Below are positions 50,601 to 59,386 of a DNA stretch of 64,000 nt, piece after piece. The notes beneath the pieces were generated by a model. The model saw only the letters and a program-made list of their open reading frames with translations. It was not told the DNA's origin and made no database searches. The DNA lies in assembly GCF_031581265.1 (NCBI RefSeq), contig NZ_JAVLBQ010000004.1, forward strand, positions 1-64,000, in the 5' to 3' direction. The stretch's first letter is position 1; each line of letters opens with the position of its first letter. Source of the stretch: Gracilimonas sp031581265 (lineage in GTDB: Bacteria > Bacteroidota > Rhodothermia > Balneolales > Balneolaceae). The translations under genes were made by a program, and so were the position numbers.

Positions 50601-51057
50601 GAATGGTCTGCCCGATATGCGTTCCAAAATCTTTGACCAGGTTTTCGAACTCGCCGTAATTCCCCGGCTTGCCGACGATCTTTCCGTCTTCAATTTCCGC
50701 AATCCGTATGGAGGTGATAAAGTCGCTGTCACGGTACAGGTGAAAATCGAGGTAGTCGGTGAAGATGAGGTTGGGCAGGCCGTCTTTGTATCGGCTGAAC
50801 TGCTCTTTGTTTTTCTTTTTACCGCCGAGGTCGGGATCGCCGATGTCTTTGGCTTCAATATAGCCGACAGGAATTTTGCCTTTGGTGAGAATATAATCCG
50901 GAGCGCCCACATCTGAGCGTTTGGGCTCGTTGGTCACCAGCAAGTCCGGAAGTAAACTTTGAAGTAAGGCTTCCAGGTTTCCCCGATGACTGTGTTCTGT
51001 AGCTTTCCCGCTTTTGAATTTTATATGTAGCTGATCAACGTATTCCTGGATGGTCAT
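47620..51057 (-). CDS. Single-chain restriction-modification enzyme (type IIG/ISP-like)
   Basis: 1145 aa. The N-terminus has a PD-(D/E)xK-like nuclease core (VGAPDYILTKGKIPVGYIEAKD, about 46-67). A helical region leads to an N6-adenine methyltransferase with motif I ILDPAAGTGTFLAEVI (about 388-403) and motif IV NPPY (about 505). The C-terminal part, with VNYRLFDKKWTYYNG and YMPLYLYPEES, matches the target-recognition region of type ISP enzymes; no helicase is present, so cleavage would be type IIG-like. Two stretches (about 906-946 and 1042-1070) are encoded by palindromic repeats inserted in frame. The middle (about 48480-49500) is much richer in A/T than both ends, suggesting an exchanged recognition domain. 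Confidence 0.85.
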   Translation of the reverse strand: MTIQEYVDQLHIKFKSGKATEHSHRGNLEALLQSLLPDLLVTNEPKRSDVGAPDYILTKGKIPVGYIEAKDIGDPDLGGKKKNKEQFSRYKDGLPNLIFTDYLDFHLYRDSDFITSIRIAEIEDGKIVGKPGNYGEFENLVKDFGTHIGQTIRSANKLSKMMAGKARILADVIEKALNADAEKGDRVNESANNTLREQLSAFQNVLIHDINPKEFADIYAQTIAYGMFAARLHDPTLDTFDRHEAAALIPKTNPFLRKLFQYIAGYDLDDRIVWIVDGLADIFRATDVDGLLRNFGKATQQQDPIIHFYETFLAEYDPKLRKSRGVWYTPEPVVNFIVRAVDDILKDEFGLKDGLADTTKTTVKVNTDVKDKRSPTGYKQEEREVHKVQILDPAAGTGTFLAEVIKQIHKKFEGQQGIWEKYVEEHLIPRLNGFEILMASYAMAHLKLDLLLRETGVEPSGSQRFRVYLTNSLEEHHPDTGTLFANWLSEEANEANHIKRDTPVMVVLGNPPYSGESSNKGKWIMELMEDYKKEPGGKKKLQEKNSKWINDDYVKFIRYGQHFIEKNGEGVLAFINPHGYLDNPTFRGMRWNLLKTFDKIYTIDLHGNTEKKEKAPDGGKDENVFDIKQGVSINLMIKKCKNGDKLGQVYHQDLFGMRNIKYKFLEEETIQSIKFEKLDYNSPMYYMVSKDYNLKEEYEDGFQLNNLFPVNGAGIVTKRDAVAYQDSLKEIKTVVNDIYHLEEKDIKAKYDNVSWESRDGKVEYCKANVLKHGLDESLYQRVNYRLFDKKWTYYNGDSKGFIGWPVDQVMRHLLADNNLALVCSRQSARKWKHIFISQYIGDFNLTGTAGRYGSGYYMPLYLYPEESTQQTLEGQPERTPNLNKKIVQEIAEKLGLKFVPEKEDPFASGAKQSRELGQDQGDRRVERQQSPSVGNDTPRDDDALDMFAPIDLLDYIYAVLHSPSYREKYKEFLKIDFPRVPYPEDPKQFWKLVELGGELRQIHLLEHPVVEDFITTYPESGSNIISNRLTKNDPGFIPDEEVIAGPDPRSPEKGNQPEDGEIPDQVRDDGQVMGKVWINEEQYFGNVPKKAWEFYIGGYQPAEKWLKDRRDRELTIEEIRHYQKIIVALMETDRLMGEIDGVWEV
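47850..47934. repeat. Palindromic repeat inserted in frame in the R-M gene (second site)
   Basis: Arms TCATCCCGGACCTGATCC-GGGATCTCC and GGAGATCGCGGGTCCGGGCCCGCGATGA are near-inverted copies, each itself a palindrome, around a GTCTTCGGGC..GCCTTTTTC loop. It encodes Gly/Asp/Pro-rich residues around 1042-1070 of the protein. The sequence is of the kind usually seen between genes in alphaproteobacteria. Confidence 0.75.
48214..48342. repeat. GTCATCGCGAGG element inserted in frame in the R-M gene
   Basis: The insert is bounded on both sides by CGCAAA (48214-48219 and 48337-48342), 123 bases or 41 codons apart; deleting one unit gives the continuous reading DPF-APIDLLDYIYA. The sequence matches the left part of the free copy at 47441 and ends TTGCTTCGCTCCGCTCGCAA. 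The protein segment is residues 906-946. Confidence 0.8.
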
Positions 51058-51140
51058 AAAAAAACAATTTGGTTGGCGCTTAGGCTAACAAAATCATGGG
51101 TTAATGGCAATGGGGATTTTTGGGGTTGGTGGTAACTACG

Positions 51141-51386
51141 AGCTCGCCCGGCCAAGGGACCCATCCTTGTTCCTTCCCTAATCCCGCTTTGCGGGACCAA
51201 GGAAGGAGACGCCTGTATGACAGATGATATTGGTTTTGCCACCGAGCAAAAATGGATTATCGTTTCGCCAAAATTGTACTATTTGCCAAAATTCTCATTA
51301 AGGCGTCCTCTTTCCTTGCGGCGGTGCCAGTGACAAAATAGTTTAATTCTACGAGCCGGAGGGAAAGAGACAGAGATAGGGTCCTT
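51141..51386 (+). repeat. Long hairpin element, copy 2
   Basis: AGCTCGCCCGG at the left, GGGACCC then CCTTGTTCCTTCCCT, AAGGAAGGAGACGC, a spacer, GGCGTCCTCTTTCCTTGCGGC, and GGAGGGAAAGAGACAGAGAT then AGGGTCC at the right. It lies between the R-M gene start and the DUF559 gene end. Confidence 0.8.
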
Positions 51387-51404
51387 TTGGATGGAGCAAC
51401 CAAC

Positions 51405-51776
51405 TCAACCCTCACCAAACTCCAATATCCGCCCCAATACCCCGTCCATATCCACCAAATCCTCATTTTTAATCCGTAGCACTTTTAAACCCAAACTGTT
51501 CAATACCAAGTCCCGCTGGTAATCATACTCTTTCTGGAAATCATGGATTTTGCCATCCACTTCAATTACTAACTTTAATTCTGCACAATAGAAATCTGCG
51601 ATATAGAAATAGCGTTTTTTACCCCGTTGCTCATGAACAAATGGTTTTTGACGGAGGAATTTATAGCCCCGGAGCTGGCGTTTTCTCAAGTGCTTCCAAA
51701 GTAATTTTTCTGAAGGGGTTGAATTCTTTCGAAGCTCCCGGGCTATTTCTGTTATGGATTTCCATGTGAGGTTCAT
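51405..51776 (-). CDS. DUF559 (VSR-like) endonuclease-fold protein
   Basis: 123 aa, cytoplasmic. DUF559 pattern: ELRKNSTPSEKLLWKHLR, GYKFLRQKPF, YIADFYCAELKLVIEVDG (catalytic Asp and the ExD variant of ExK) and the closing VLRIKNEDLV. The family belongs to the very-short-patch-repair endonuclease group; function is unknown. It is flanked on both sides by copies of the long hairpin element, a sign of co-mobility with the R-M gene, or of repeats placed around every gene of the island. Confidence 0.88.
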   Translation of the reverse strand: MNLTWKSITEIARELRKNSTPSEKLLWKHLRKRQLRGYKFLRQKPFVHEQRGKKRYFYIADFYCAELKLVIEVDGKIHDFQKEYDYQRDLVLNSLGLKVLRIKNEDLVDMDGVLGRILEFGEG

Positions 51777-51809
51777 GATGGAAATAGGTTCTTTTTTGGG
51801 AAAACTGCA

Positions 51810-52053
51810 AGCTCACCCGGACAGCGGACCCATCCTTGTTCCTTCCCTCCTGCGGCTGCGCCTTGCAAGGAAGGAGACGCTTATTTGAAATATGAAGTTG
51901 CTTTTGCCATCAAGCCAAAATGGATAACCGTTTAGCCTAAATTGTGCTACCTGCCAAAACTCTCACCAAAACGTCCTCTTTCCTTGCGGCCGTGCCAATA
52001 TAAAATAGTTTGATTCTACCCGCCGGAGGGAAAGAGACAGAGATAGGGTCCTG
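51810..52053 (+). repeat. Long hairpin element, copy 3
   Basis: Same order of words as copy 2: GGACCCATCCTTGTTCCTTCC, AAGGAAGGAGACGC, CGTCCTCTTTCCTTGCGGC, GGAGGGAAAGAGACAGAGAT then AGGGTCC. It is about 244 bases long, upstream of the DUF559 gene. Terminal GGACCC/GGGTCC and the inner arms make a long imperfect hairpin, so it is MITE-like, with no coding capacity. Confidence 0.8.
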
Positions 52054-52142
52054 TTAGATGAGGCAAGAATGTTTTCACTGGAGGCCAGATCTTACAGGAC
52101 TGCATTACGAAAATGAACCTTCGGAACGAAGAAAAGAATCAA

Positions 52143-52194
52143 GAATATCAAATAGCCAATACGGAACCTCCAATGATCAAGTCATTCACTTGGA
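52143..52194. repeat. GAATATCC repeat, right copy
   Basis: Copy of the 46707-46760 repeat (GAATATCAAATAGCC...CCAATGATCAAGTCATTCACTTGGA) at the right edge of the island. The stretch 52195-52540 contains no gene; a 91-codon open frame across the repeat is not protein-like. Confidence 0.75.
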
Positions 52195-52540
52195 CATTGA
52201 GTTTTGGCTACTCATGATTGGATATTCATTCACAACGCACACCATTTACTCAGGCAAGCACTCTCCCCGCACCGATTTTGGTAAAGAATTTAGAAGCTTT
52301 TATACAGTTGGTTTTTCAACTCTAAAATTATAGTTCTATATGTTTGTGGGACAATGTTAAAACACGCTTAACCAAAAGATGAATTTTTCGGTTCCTTTTT
52401 CGGCATTTTTGTTAAATGTGTACTATCTTTTCAGCCATCGAAATTTAAAAGAATTCTGAAGTCCGGTTCGTTTTATTTAGAACAGTTTTAAATAGAAGGT
52501 TCTTCATCGTTTTTCTTCAATTTCCATTAAAAAAATTGAT

Positions 52541-52548
52541 AGATTTGC
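52541..52548 (+). promoter_or_regulatory. Candidate promoter of the act operon
   Basis: TAGATTTG fits the Bacteroidota -7 box TAnnTTTG, 57 bases before the actA start codon. The -33 TTTG element is not clear, so this is tentative. Confidence 0.4.
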
Positions 52549-52605
52549 GCGGCTTCTGAACGGGAGCAATCTTGCTCTATACGTTAACTTAAATCAGCAA
52601 TCTTT

Positions 52606-53250
52606 ATGGCGCAGATTTTCCCCAAGTGGACAAATCAGGTTCCCCGAAAAATTTTAATTGGATTAATTGTTTTATTGAACGTTCTAATTTTTGGCGTTTG
52701 GTATTTTTTCTCTCCTGAATACACCGATGTTGGCTATGCTCCGGAACAACCTGTTCCCTACAGCCACAAATTACACGTAGATCAGCTCGGACTTGATTGT
52801 CAATATTGCCACACTAATGTATTTGATTCTAAATTTGCCAACATTCCGGCAACTCAAACCTGTATGAACTGTCACAACCAGATACAAACTGACAGTGAGA
52901 AGCTGGCTTTGGTTCGTGAAAGCTGGGAAACAGGTAAGTCTATAGAATGGGTTCGGGTACATAATCTTGCTGATTATGCCTATTTCAATCACTCCGCACA
53001 CGTTAATGTTGGAGTGGGTTGTGAAAGCTGCCACGGAAGAGTCGATAAAATGGAAGTTGTATATCAGGCAGAACCGCTCAGTATGAGTTGGTGTCTGGAT
53101 TGCCACCGTGAGCCGGAAAAATATATTCGTCCCGTTGATGAAGTTACCACTATGGGATATCAGATCGAGAATCAGTTAGAGATTGGTAAAGAACTGGTTG
53201 ACAAAAACAATATTCATGCTCCAACCTATTGCCAAGGTTGTCATTATTAA
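52606..53250 (+). CDS. actA: ACIII pentaheme cytochrome ActA
   Basis: 214 aa, anchored by one N-terminal helix (about 16-36) with the heme domain in the periplasm. Five CxxCH motifs are present: CQYCH, CMNCH, CESCH, CLDCH and CQGCH, as expected for ActA. Isolated histidines (YSHKLH, FNHSAH) supply the sixth ligands. In ACIII, which oxidises menaquinol and passes electrons to cytochrome oxidase, ActA is an electron-transfer subunit. It is the first gene of a tight operon; actB begins 2 bases later. Confidence 0.95.
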   Translation: MAQIFPKWTNQVPRKILIGLIVLLNVLIFGVWYFFSPEYTDVGYAPEQPVPYSHKLHVDQLGLDCQYCHTNVFDSKFANIPATQTCMNCHNQIQTDSEKLALVRESWETGKSIEWVRVHNLADYAYFNHSAHVNVGVGCESCHGRVDKMEVVYQAEPLSMSWCLDCHREPEKYIRPVDEVTTMGYQIENQLEIGKELVDKNNIHAPTYCQGCHY

Positions 53251-53252
53251 TA

Positions 53253-56200
53253 ATGAAGGATTCAGAAATTACAGATCAACAGATGAGCGAAGAAGTTAAA
53301 CAAAATACGTATTGGAAAAGCTTAAGCGAATTAGCTAATAATAAAGAGTATCAAAAATTTGCTGAGCGTGAATTTCCGGAAAACGCCACGGAATTAACCG
53401 ACGGTGTTTCTCGTCGTGGTTTTCTCCGGGTAATGGGAGCTTCTGTTGCCCTCGCCGGATTAGCAGCTTGCCGTAGACCGGTTCAAAAAATTCTTCCCTA
53501 TTCCCGACAGCCAGAAGATGTAGTTGAAGGAGTACCTTTATATTATGCAACGGCTATGCCTGTTCAGGGCAATTTGGTTGGATTGGTTGCTGAGAATCAT
53601 GAAGGACGCCCAACTAAACTTGAAGGAAATGACCTTCACCCTGCCAGTAAAGGCGGTACAAGTATTTTCAATCAGGCAGCAGTACTTGGACTTTATGACC
53701 CTGATCGCTCTAAATTTCCGCTTCAAAATGGCAATAAAGCAACTTTAGCTGATTTTGAATCTTTCGCCGCTTCCCACTTTGCCAACACGGGCCAGCGAAT
53801 TGCTTTTATTTCAGAGGCTAATTCCTCTCCTACCTATAATAATGTTAAGGAGCTGGCTCTTTCTAAGTTTAACAATGCAACTTGGGTTACTTATGAGCCT
53901 TTCGGTGAAGACAATGTTCTTGAAGGAAACAACATAGCTTTTGGAAGCCGATTAAGAAGCCATTACAATTTTGAAAATGCTGATGTTATTGTCTCTCTGA
54001 ATGACGATTTCATGAGCTCTACCCATCCGAATAGTGTTGAATACGCTAAGCAGGTTTCCTCGCGCCGCAAGGTAACAGATACCAACGGAGAAATGAATCG
54101 TGTGTATGCAATTGAGGATTCTTTTTCTCTGACCGGATCTTTTGCTGACCACCGCTTGCGACTTAAGGCCAGCCAAATGGAAGCTTTTACGTATGCTCTG
54201 GCAGCTGCCCTTTCAACGCGTATTAATGGGTTGAATGCCTTTAGCGGATATTCAAATGAATTTTCTGATCATCAGTGGATTACGGTATTAGCTGATGAAC
54301 TTGCTGCTAATGCAGGAAGAGCTGCTTTATCAGCCGGTGCTCAACACAAACCTGAAGTACACGCTGCAGTGGCAGCTATCAATCAGGCTTTGGGCAATGC
54401 AGGAAGCACCGTGAACTATCTTGAAGTTCCTCACCTTGGCGACCAAAACAACAATACTGCTTTTGCAAATGTAGTTTCCGAAATGAAATCCGGAAATATT
54501 GATACGGTTGTCATGGTTGGTGTAAATCCTGTGCTTACCGCTTCTACCGATTTTGAGGACGCTCTCTCAAATGTTGAAACCGTAGTTAATCTTTCAGATT
54601 ACGTAGATGAGACTTCAAAGAAAGCAAACTGGCATGTTAATCGCGCTCACTTTTTGGAAACCTGGGGCGACGGTTATTCTTATGGAGGAGCTCGTTCTGT
54701 AATTCAGCCTCAAATTCAGCCCTTACACAATGGATTGAGCGAAATTGAGTTTTTGAATTTGATTGTATCCGGTGAAATGACATCCGGATATGAAATGGTT
54801 CAGGAGACATTCCGAGGATATTACAGCTCCGGCTTCATGAATCGCTGGAAAAATATTTTACATGACGGTATTGACACTGCTGATAATTTTGAAAGTGTTT
54901 CCGTTAGTTTAAGCTCCGGATTTGCTTCTGCAATGAACCGGGCTACATCCAATGTATCTTCGACTTCTGGTATTGAAGTGGTAATACGACCGGATGCTAC
55001 TTTATATGACGGACGATATGCCAACCTCGGATGGTTGCAGGAACTGCCCGACCCAATGACCAAGATCACCTGGGATAATGTGGCACTAATGAGTCCTGCC
55101 ACCGCAGAAAAATTAGGCGTAGGTGAATTTAGTTCCAGCACCGATAAAACAGATATTGTTGAAATCACGGTAAATGGTGAGTCTATTGAGATAGCCGCCT
55201 GGATACAACCCGGCCATGCAGATGACGCTATAACGCTTACTACAGGGTATGGTCGCAAAGGTATTGGACGTGTTGCAACTTCATATATCGATTATACAGC
55301 AGGCGGTGTAGATGTATATCCGCTGCGAGGAACTAATAATATGTTTTATGGTTCCGCTGAAGTTTCTAAAGTTGACGGCAAATACGAAATTGCTTGTGTA
55401 CAAGATCATCACAGCCTTGAAGGTCGTGATATGTACCGACAAGCCTCTATTTCCGAATATCGTGAAAATCCCGACTTTGCTTCATTTGAATCGGTTCACA
55501 CCTACCCTGTACCGGGCATGGCTGAAATGAGAGAAAATGAAGACGATGACGGACCTATTTCACTTTTTGACGAGCAAACATATCCCGACCATGAACCACA
55601 ATGGGGAATGGCTATTGACCTGAACTCTTGTTTTGGTTGCGGTGTATGTGTTATTGCCTGCCAGAGTGAGAATAACATCCCGGTGATCGGTAAGAAAGAA
55701 GTTAAGCGTGGCCGTGAAATGCACTGGATACGCAACGACCGTTATTATGTAGGTGATGATCAAGATTCGCCTCAAGCTGTTCACCAACCGGTGCCATGTA
55801 TGCATTGCGAATTGGCTCCCTGTGAGCAAGTTTGTCCTGTTGCGGCAACTACCCACAGTGAAGACGGAATGAACCAGATGACCTATAACCGCTGTATCGG
55901 AACACGTTATTGCGCAAATAACTGTCCATACAAAGTTCGTCGTTTCAACTTCTTTAACTATCCAAAAGAATATTTAACCACCGGTGACGATCCGGACATC
56001 ATCCAAATGGCGATGAATCCCGAAGTTACCGTTCGCTTCCGCGGTGTAATGGAAAAATGCACCTATTGTGTACAGCGTGTTAATCGTGCGAAAATTGAAG
56101 CTAAAAAAGAAACCGGTTCACCTAAACCGGCTGATGGCACCGTTAAAACTGCTTGCCAACAGGCATGTCCTGCCGACGCTATCTACTTCGGTGATCTAAC

Positions 56201-56330
56201 CGATGATAACAGTCAAGTAGCACAGATGAAACGAAATGAAAGAAATTTCCAGATGCTCGAGGAATTGAATACACGTCCAAGAACATCTTATATGGCTAAA
56301 CTTACGAATCCAAACCCGGCTTTGGCTTAA
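53253..56330 (+). CDS. actB: ACIII molybdopterin-fold/iron-sulfur subunit ActB
   Basis: 1025 aa from the ATG at 53253, chosen over a TTG at 53229 that lies inside actA. A twin-arginine motif (SRRGFLRVMGASVALAG) near residue 55 targets the protein to the periplasm. The B1 part (about 100-760) has the fold of molybdopterin oxidoreductases but, as in other ActB proteins, no cofactor-site cysteine is evident. The B2 part (about 780-1010) has four Fe-S motifs: CFGCGVCVIAC, CMHCELAPCEQVCP, CIGTRYCANNCP and CTYC with CQQACP. It collects electrons from quinol on the periplasmic face. Confidence 0.95.
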   Translation: MKDSEITDQQMSEEVKQNTYWKSLSELANNKEYQKFAEREFPENATELTDGVSRRGFLRVMGASVALAGLAACRRPVQKILPYSRQPEDVVEGVPLYYATAMPVQGNLVGLVAENHEGRPTKLEGNDLHPASKGGTSIFNQAAVLGLYDPDRSKFPLQNGNKATLADFESFAASHFANTGQRIAFISEANSSPTYNNVKELALSKFNNATWVTYEPFGEDNVLEGNNIAFGSRLRSHYNFENADVIVSLNDDFMSSTHPNSVEYAKQVSSRRKVTDTNGEMNRVYAIEDSFSLTGSFADHRLRLKASQMEAFTYALAAALSTRINGLNAFSGYSNEFSDHQWITVLADELAANAGRAALSAGAQHKPEVHAAVAAINQALGNAGSTVNYLEVPHLGDQNNNTAFANVVSEMKSGNIDTVVMVGVNPVLTASTDFEDALSNVETVVNLSDYVDETSKKANWHVNRAHFLETWGDGYSYGGARSVIQPQIQPLHNGLSEIEFLNLIVSGEMTSGYEMVQETFRGYYSSGFMNRWKNILHDGIDTADNFESVSVSLSSGFASAMNRATSNVSSTSGIEVVIRPDATLYDGRYANLGWLQELPDPMTKITWDNVALMSPATAEKLGVGEFSSSTDKTDIVEITVNGESIEIAAWIQPGHADDAITLTTGYGRKGIGRVATSYIDYTAGGVDVYPLRGTNNMFYGSAEVSKVDGKYEIACVQDHHSLEGRDMYRQASISEYRENPDFASFESVHTYPVPGMAEMRENEDDDGPISLFDEQTYPDHEPQWGMAIDLNSCFGCGVCVIACQSENNIPVIGKKEVKRGREMHWIRNDRYYVGDDQDSPQAVHQPVPCMHCELAPCEQVCPVAATTHSEDGMNQMTYNRCIGTRYCANNCPYKVRRFNFFNYPKEYLTTGDDPDIIQMAMNPEVTVRFRGVMEKCTYCVQRVNRAKIEAKKETGSPKPADGTVKTACQQACPADAIYFGDLTDDNSQVAQMKRNERNFQMLEELNTRPRTSYMAKLTNPNPALA

Positions 56331-56357
56331 GATATTAATCAGGAATACAACCAAAAC

Positions 56358-57785
56358 ATGAGTAAATACCAATACGTACCGGAACCCGCTCTTGTAAAAG
56401 GCGACCACGATTTTGCAAGCCTTACAAGACTGGTTACTGATATAAATTTACGACCCACACCTAAAGGCTGGTACTTAGCCATGATTGGGGCTAATGCACT
56501 GCTTTTCACTATGGTGGTAGCCATTGGATACCTGATCTGGGAAGGAACCGGAATCTGGGGATTGAATAATCCTGTAGGCTGGGGTTGGGCTATTATTAAC
56601 TTTGTATGGTGGGTTGGTATTGGCCACGCCGGAACCCTGATTTCAGCTATTTTATTTCTTTTCAGGCAAGACTGGAGGACTGCTATTAACCGTTTTGCGG
56701 AAGCGATGACCATCTTTGCCGTTATGTGTGCCGGGGTATTTCCGGCTATACACGTTGGTCGTATTTGGGCTATTTATTGGGTATTCCCAATCCCGAACCA
56801 AATGGCAATGTGGCCTAACTTTAACTCTCCCCTGTTGTGGGATGTGTTTGCCGTTTCTACTTATTTCACCGTTTCATTCCTGTTTTGGTACGTAGGCTTG
56901 GTTCCAGATCTTGCTACTATAAGAGATCGTGCTACTGACAAAGTTAGAAAAGTCGCTTACGGAATTTTTTCTTTGGGATGGACCGGCTCAAACCGCCACT
57001 GGTGGAATTATGAAAAAGCTTATATGATCTTAGCCGGTTTGGCTACCCCTCTGGTGCTTTCGGTTCACACAATTGTATCCTTCGACTTTGCCGTTTCCAT
57101 GATTCCCGGATGGCATACTACTATTTTCCCTCCTTACTTTGTTGCAGGAGCTATCTTTTCCGGATTTGCAATGGTTCTTACTTTGATGATCGTTGCCCGA
57201 AAAATATATGGCATGAAAGAAATCATGACCGACGATCACATGGAGAAAATGAATATTGTGATCTTGGTCACGGGCTCCATGGTAGGATTTGCCTATATGA
57301 TGGAATTCTTTATTGCCTGGTACAGCGGGGTTGAATATGAGCAGGCTATTTTTATACTCCGAGCCACCGGTCCTTATGCATGGGCATACTGGGCTATGAT
57401 GACTTGTAACGTATTATCTCCTCAATTTTTCTGGAGTAAAAAATTACGCCGCAGTGTTGGTTTCACCTTCTTCATTTCTATTGTGGTGAACATCGGTATG
57501 TGGTTTGAACGATTTGTAATTACGGTTACTTCACTGGCAAACGATTACTTGCCATCCAGCTGGGATTATTATTCCCCAACCATTTGGGATGTTTTAACCT
57601 ATGTTGGAACTTTTGGTCTATTCTTTACCATGTTCCTCCTCTTCTTGCGATTCCTCCCGATGGTAGCTCTCGCAGAAGTTAAAGCAGTTATACCACAAGC
57701 TGATCCTCATAACTATGATGAAGAAACCAATGAGTATCACGCTCCTGAAATTGAAGTACCTGAACCTCAATCTAAGAAGGTTTAA
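56358..57785 (+). CDS. actC: ACIII membrane subunit ActC
   Basis: 475 aa, NrfD/PsrC family with about ten helices. Features of quinol-oxidising NrfD subunits: GIGHAGTLISAILFLFRQDWRTAINRFAEAMT, HVGRIWAIYWVFPIPN and HTIVSFDFAVSMIPGWHTTIFPPYF. ActC is the main quinol-binding membrane subunit of ACIII. It begins 27 bases after actB and is followed by actD after 3 bases. Confidence 0.95.
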   Translation: MSKYQYVPEPALVKGDHDFASLTRLVTDINLRPTPKGWYLAMIGANALLFTMVVAIGYLIWEGTGIWGLNNPVGWGWAIINFVWWVGIGHAGTLISAILFLFRQDWRTAINRFAEAMTIFAVMCAGVFPAIHVGRIWAIYWVFPIPNQMAMWPNFNSPLLWDVFAVSTYFTVSFLFWYVGLVPDLATIRDRATDKVRKVAYGIFSLGWTGSNRHWWNYEKAYMILAGLATPLVLSVHTIVSFDFAVSMIPGWHTTIFPPYFVAGAIFSGFAMVLTLMIVARKIYGMKEIMTDDHMEKMNIVILVTGSMVGFAYMMEFFIAWYSGVEYEQAIFILRATGPYAWAYWAMMTCNVLSPQFFWSKKLRRSVGFTFFISIVVNIGMWFERFVITVTSLANDYLPSSWDYYSPTIWDVLTYVGTFGLFFTMFLLFLRFLPMVALAEVKAVIPQADPHNYDEETNEYHAPEIEVPEPQSKKV

Positions 57786-57788
57786 ACT

Positions 57789-58334
57789 ATGAGCACGAAT
57801 AAACAAGAAAATCTTTACGGCATAGTTGCTGAATTTAAAAACCCAAAAGAACTCATTGACGTTGCTAAGACAATGTCAAAATCAGGGTTTAGTAAATTTG
57901 ATACATTTAGTCCATTTCCTATTCATGGAATGGATAAAGCGATGAATCTGAAGAAATCGAAACTTGGATGGATTGTATTTGGGCATGCCTTAATTGGTTT
58001 TTTCGGTGCTATTGCTATGATGTATTATATGTCAGTTATTGACTACCCTATTAATATAAGTGGTAAGCCCTTTTTCAATGCTCCGGCTTGGGTTCCCATT
58101 ACATTTGAGTTAACCGTATTACTATCATCTTTTGGAGCTGTATTTGGAATGTTCTTTTTAAATGGGCTGCCAAAACTGAATAATCCTCTATTTAATGTAC
58201 CGCGCTTTAAAAAAGTAACAGATGATGCATTTTTCGCTTGCATAGAGGCTGATGACAACATGTTTGAAGCTGATAAAGTGAAGAAACTTTTTGAGGAAGC
58301 AGGTGCTACTCATATCGAGGAAGTTTATGAATAA
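57789..58334 (+). CDS. actD: ACIII subunit ActD (DUF3341)
   Basis: 181 aa with two helices (about 60-82 and 95-118) flanked by soluble ends. DUF3341 pattern: YGIVAEFKNPKELIDVAKTM, FSPFPIHGMDKAMNLKKSKLGW and the C-terminal FFACIEADDNMF. Structural subunit of ACIII bound on the cytoplasmic side. Its stop overlaps the start of actE by 8 bases. Confidence 0.94.
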   Translation: MSTNKQENLYGIVAEFKNPKELIDVAKTMSKSGFSKFDTFSPFPIHGMDKAMNLKKSKLGWIVFGHALIGFFGAIAMMYYMSVIDYPINISGKPFFNAPAWVPITFELTVLLSSFGAVFGMFFLNGLPKLNNPLFNVPRFKKVTDDAFFACIEADDNMFEADKVKKLFEEAGATHIEEVYE

Positions 58335-59361
58335 GAAAAAAACGTACATATCAATTGCAGGCATGAATTTTAAAGGTATGCTTAAAATTGCGGGCATTTT
58401 TGCGCTCGGAATTACTTTTACAGGTTGCCAAGGACAACTATCGGAAAAACCTCCCATTCATCCCAACATGAACATGGATCAGCAGCCTCGAAAAGAAGCC
58501 CAAGAGGTAAATAACTTTTTTGCTGATGGTCGCTCCATGCGCCAGCCTGTTGAAGGTACTGTGGCCCGGGGGCTCGCTAAAACAGATCGTGCATATTATG
58601 AAGGGGTAGATGAAAATGGTGAATTCATCACTGAAATTCCTGTAGATCTGACCAAATCTTTCCTTTACAGAGGTAAAGAGCGTTATGAAATTTATTGTAC
58701 TCCCTGCCATGGCCAAACGGGCGCCGGTAATGGAATTATAATGGAAGGCGGTTATGGTTATGTACCTGCCCCCTCTTATCATGACCAACGTGTAAGAGAT
58801 CTTTCTGATGGGGAACTTTATTCTGCCATCTATAATGGTGTACGTACCATGCCTTCTTATGCTACTCAAATTCCTGTTGAAGACCGCTGGGCTATTGTGG
58901 CTTACATTCGCGCCTTACAGGAAAGTCAGAATATTAGTGAAGAAGAAATCCAAGAATATGATATTGATGTAGCTGCACTTCAAGCTGAAGCGGTTGAGGA
59001 ACAGGCACGACTTGATTCACTCGCAGCCGCTCGCGAGCCACAGGAAGCCCCTGAAGCAACCATTGAACAAGGACAAGAAGCTGTAACAGCTAATGCATGT
59101 GGAACATGCCACAGTGAAGACGGTTCTGCCGGAATTGGTCCCACATGGGCCGGATTATTTGGCAGTGAAGGCGAAGTAATAACCGCTGAAGGTGAAACTA
59201 TTACCGTTACCAAAGACGCCGATTACATACGTGAATCTATAGTTGAGCCTAATGCTAAAAAGCCGGTTGACTATGCTCAGGGTGTTATGGCTTCATACAG
59301 CTATCTCTCTGATGTAGAGATCGAGTCTATCATTCTGTATATCGAAAATCTTGACAACTAA
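58327..59361 (+). CDS. actE: ACIII cytochrome subunit ActE with two heme domains
   Basis: About 344 aa from the ATG at 58327, which overlaps the actD stop; an upstream in-frame start at 58291 lies inside actD. A lipoprotein signal ends FTGC. Two c-type heme domains are present: CTPCH (Cys124, with RTMPSYATQI for the axial Met) and a second at CGTCH (Cys258). Many ActE proteins have one heme, so the second domain is an extension. It closely resembles the cytochrome domain of CoxB in the same operon (CVTCHSQDGS... against CGTCHSEDGS..., both followed by an IGP...GL-GSE and YIRES sequence). It probably carries electrons from ACIII to the oxidase. Confidence 0.9.
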   Translation: MNKKKTYISIAGMNFKGMLKIAGIFALGITFTGCQGQLSEKPPIHPNMNMDQQPRKEAQEVNNFFADGRSMRQPVEGTVARGLAKTDRAYYEGVDENGEFITEIPVDLTKSFLYRGKERYEIYCTPCHGQTGAGNGIIMEGGYGYVPAPSYHDQRVRDLSDGELYSAIYNGVRTMPSYATQIPVEDRWAIVAYIRALQESQNISEEEIQEYDIDVAALQAEAVEEQARLDSLAAAREPQEAPEATIEQGQEAVTANACGTCHSEDGSAGIGPTWAGLFGSEGEVITAEGETITVTKDADYIRESIVEPNAKKPVDYAQGVMASYSYLSDVEIESIILYIENLDN

Positions 59362-59386
59362 GAACTTTGCTTAATACACTTATAAA

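Noticed and set aside
50329..50916. 195-codon open frame opposite the R-M gene
   Set aside because: It lies in the G/C-rich part of the R-M gene, where opposite-strand frames stay open by codon bias; no recognisable features.
52058..52333. 91-codon open frame upstream of the act operon
   Set aside because: It consists of the end of hairpin element 3 and the GAATATCC repeat; no homologous protein pattern is seen.
46515..52440. CRISPR array
   Set aside because: The repeats here are long, few, irregularly spaced and internally palindromic, with no regular spacers and no cas genes nearby.
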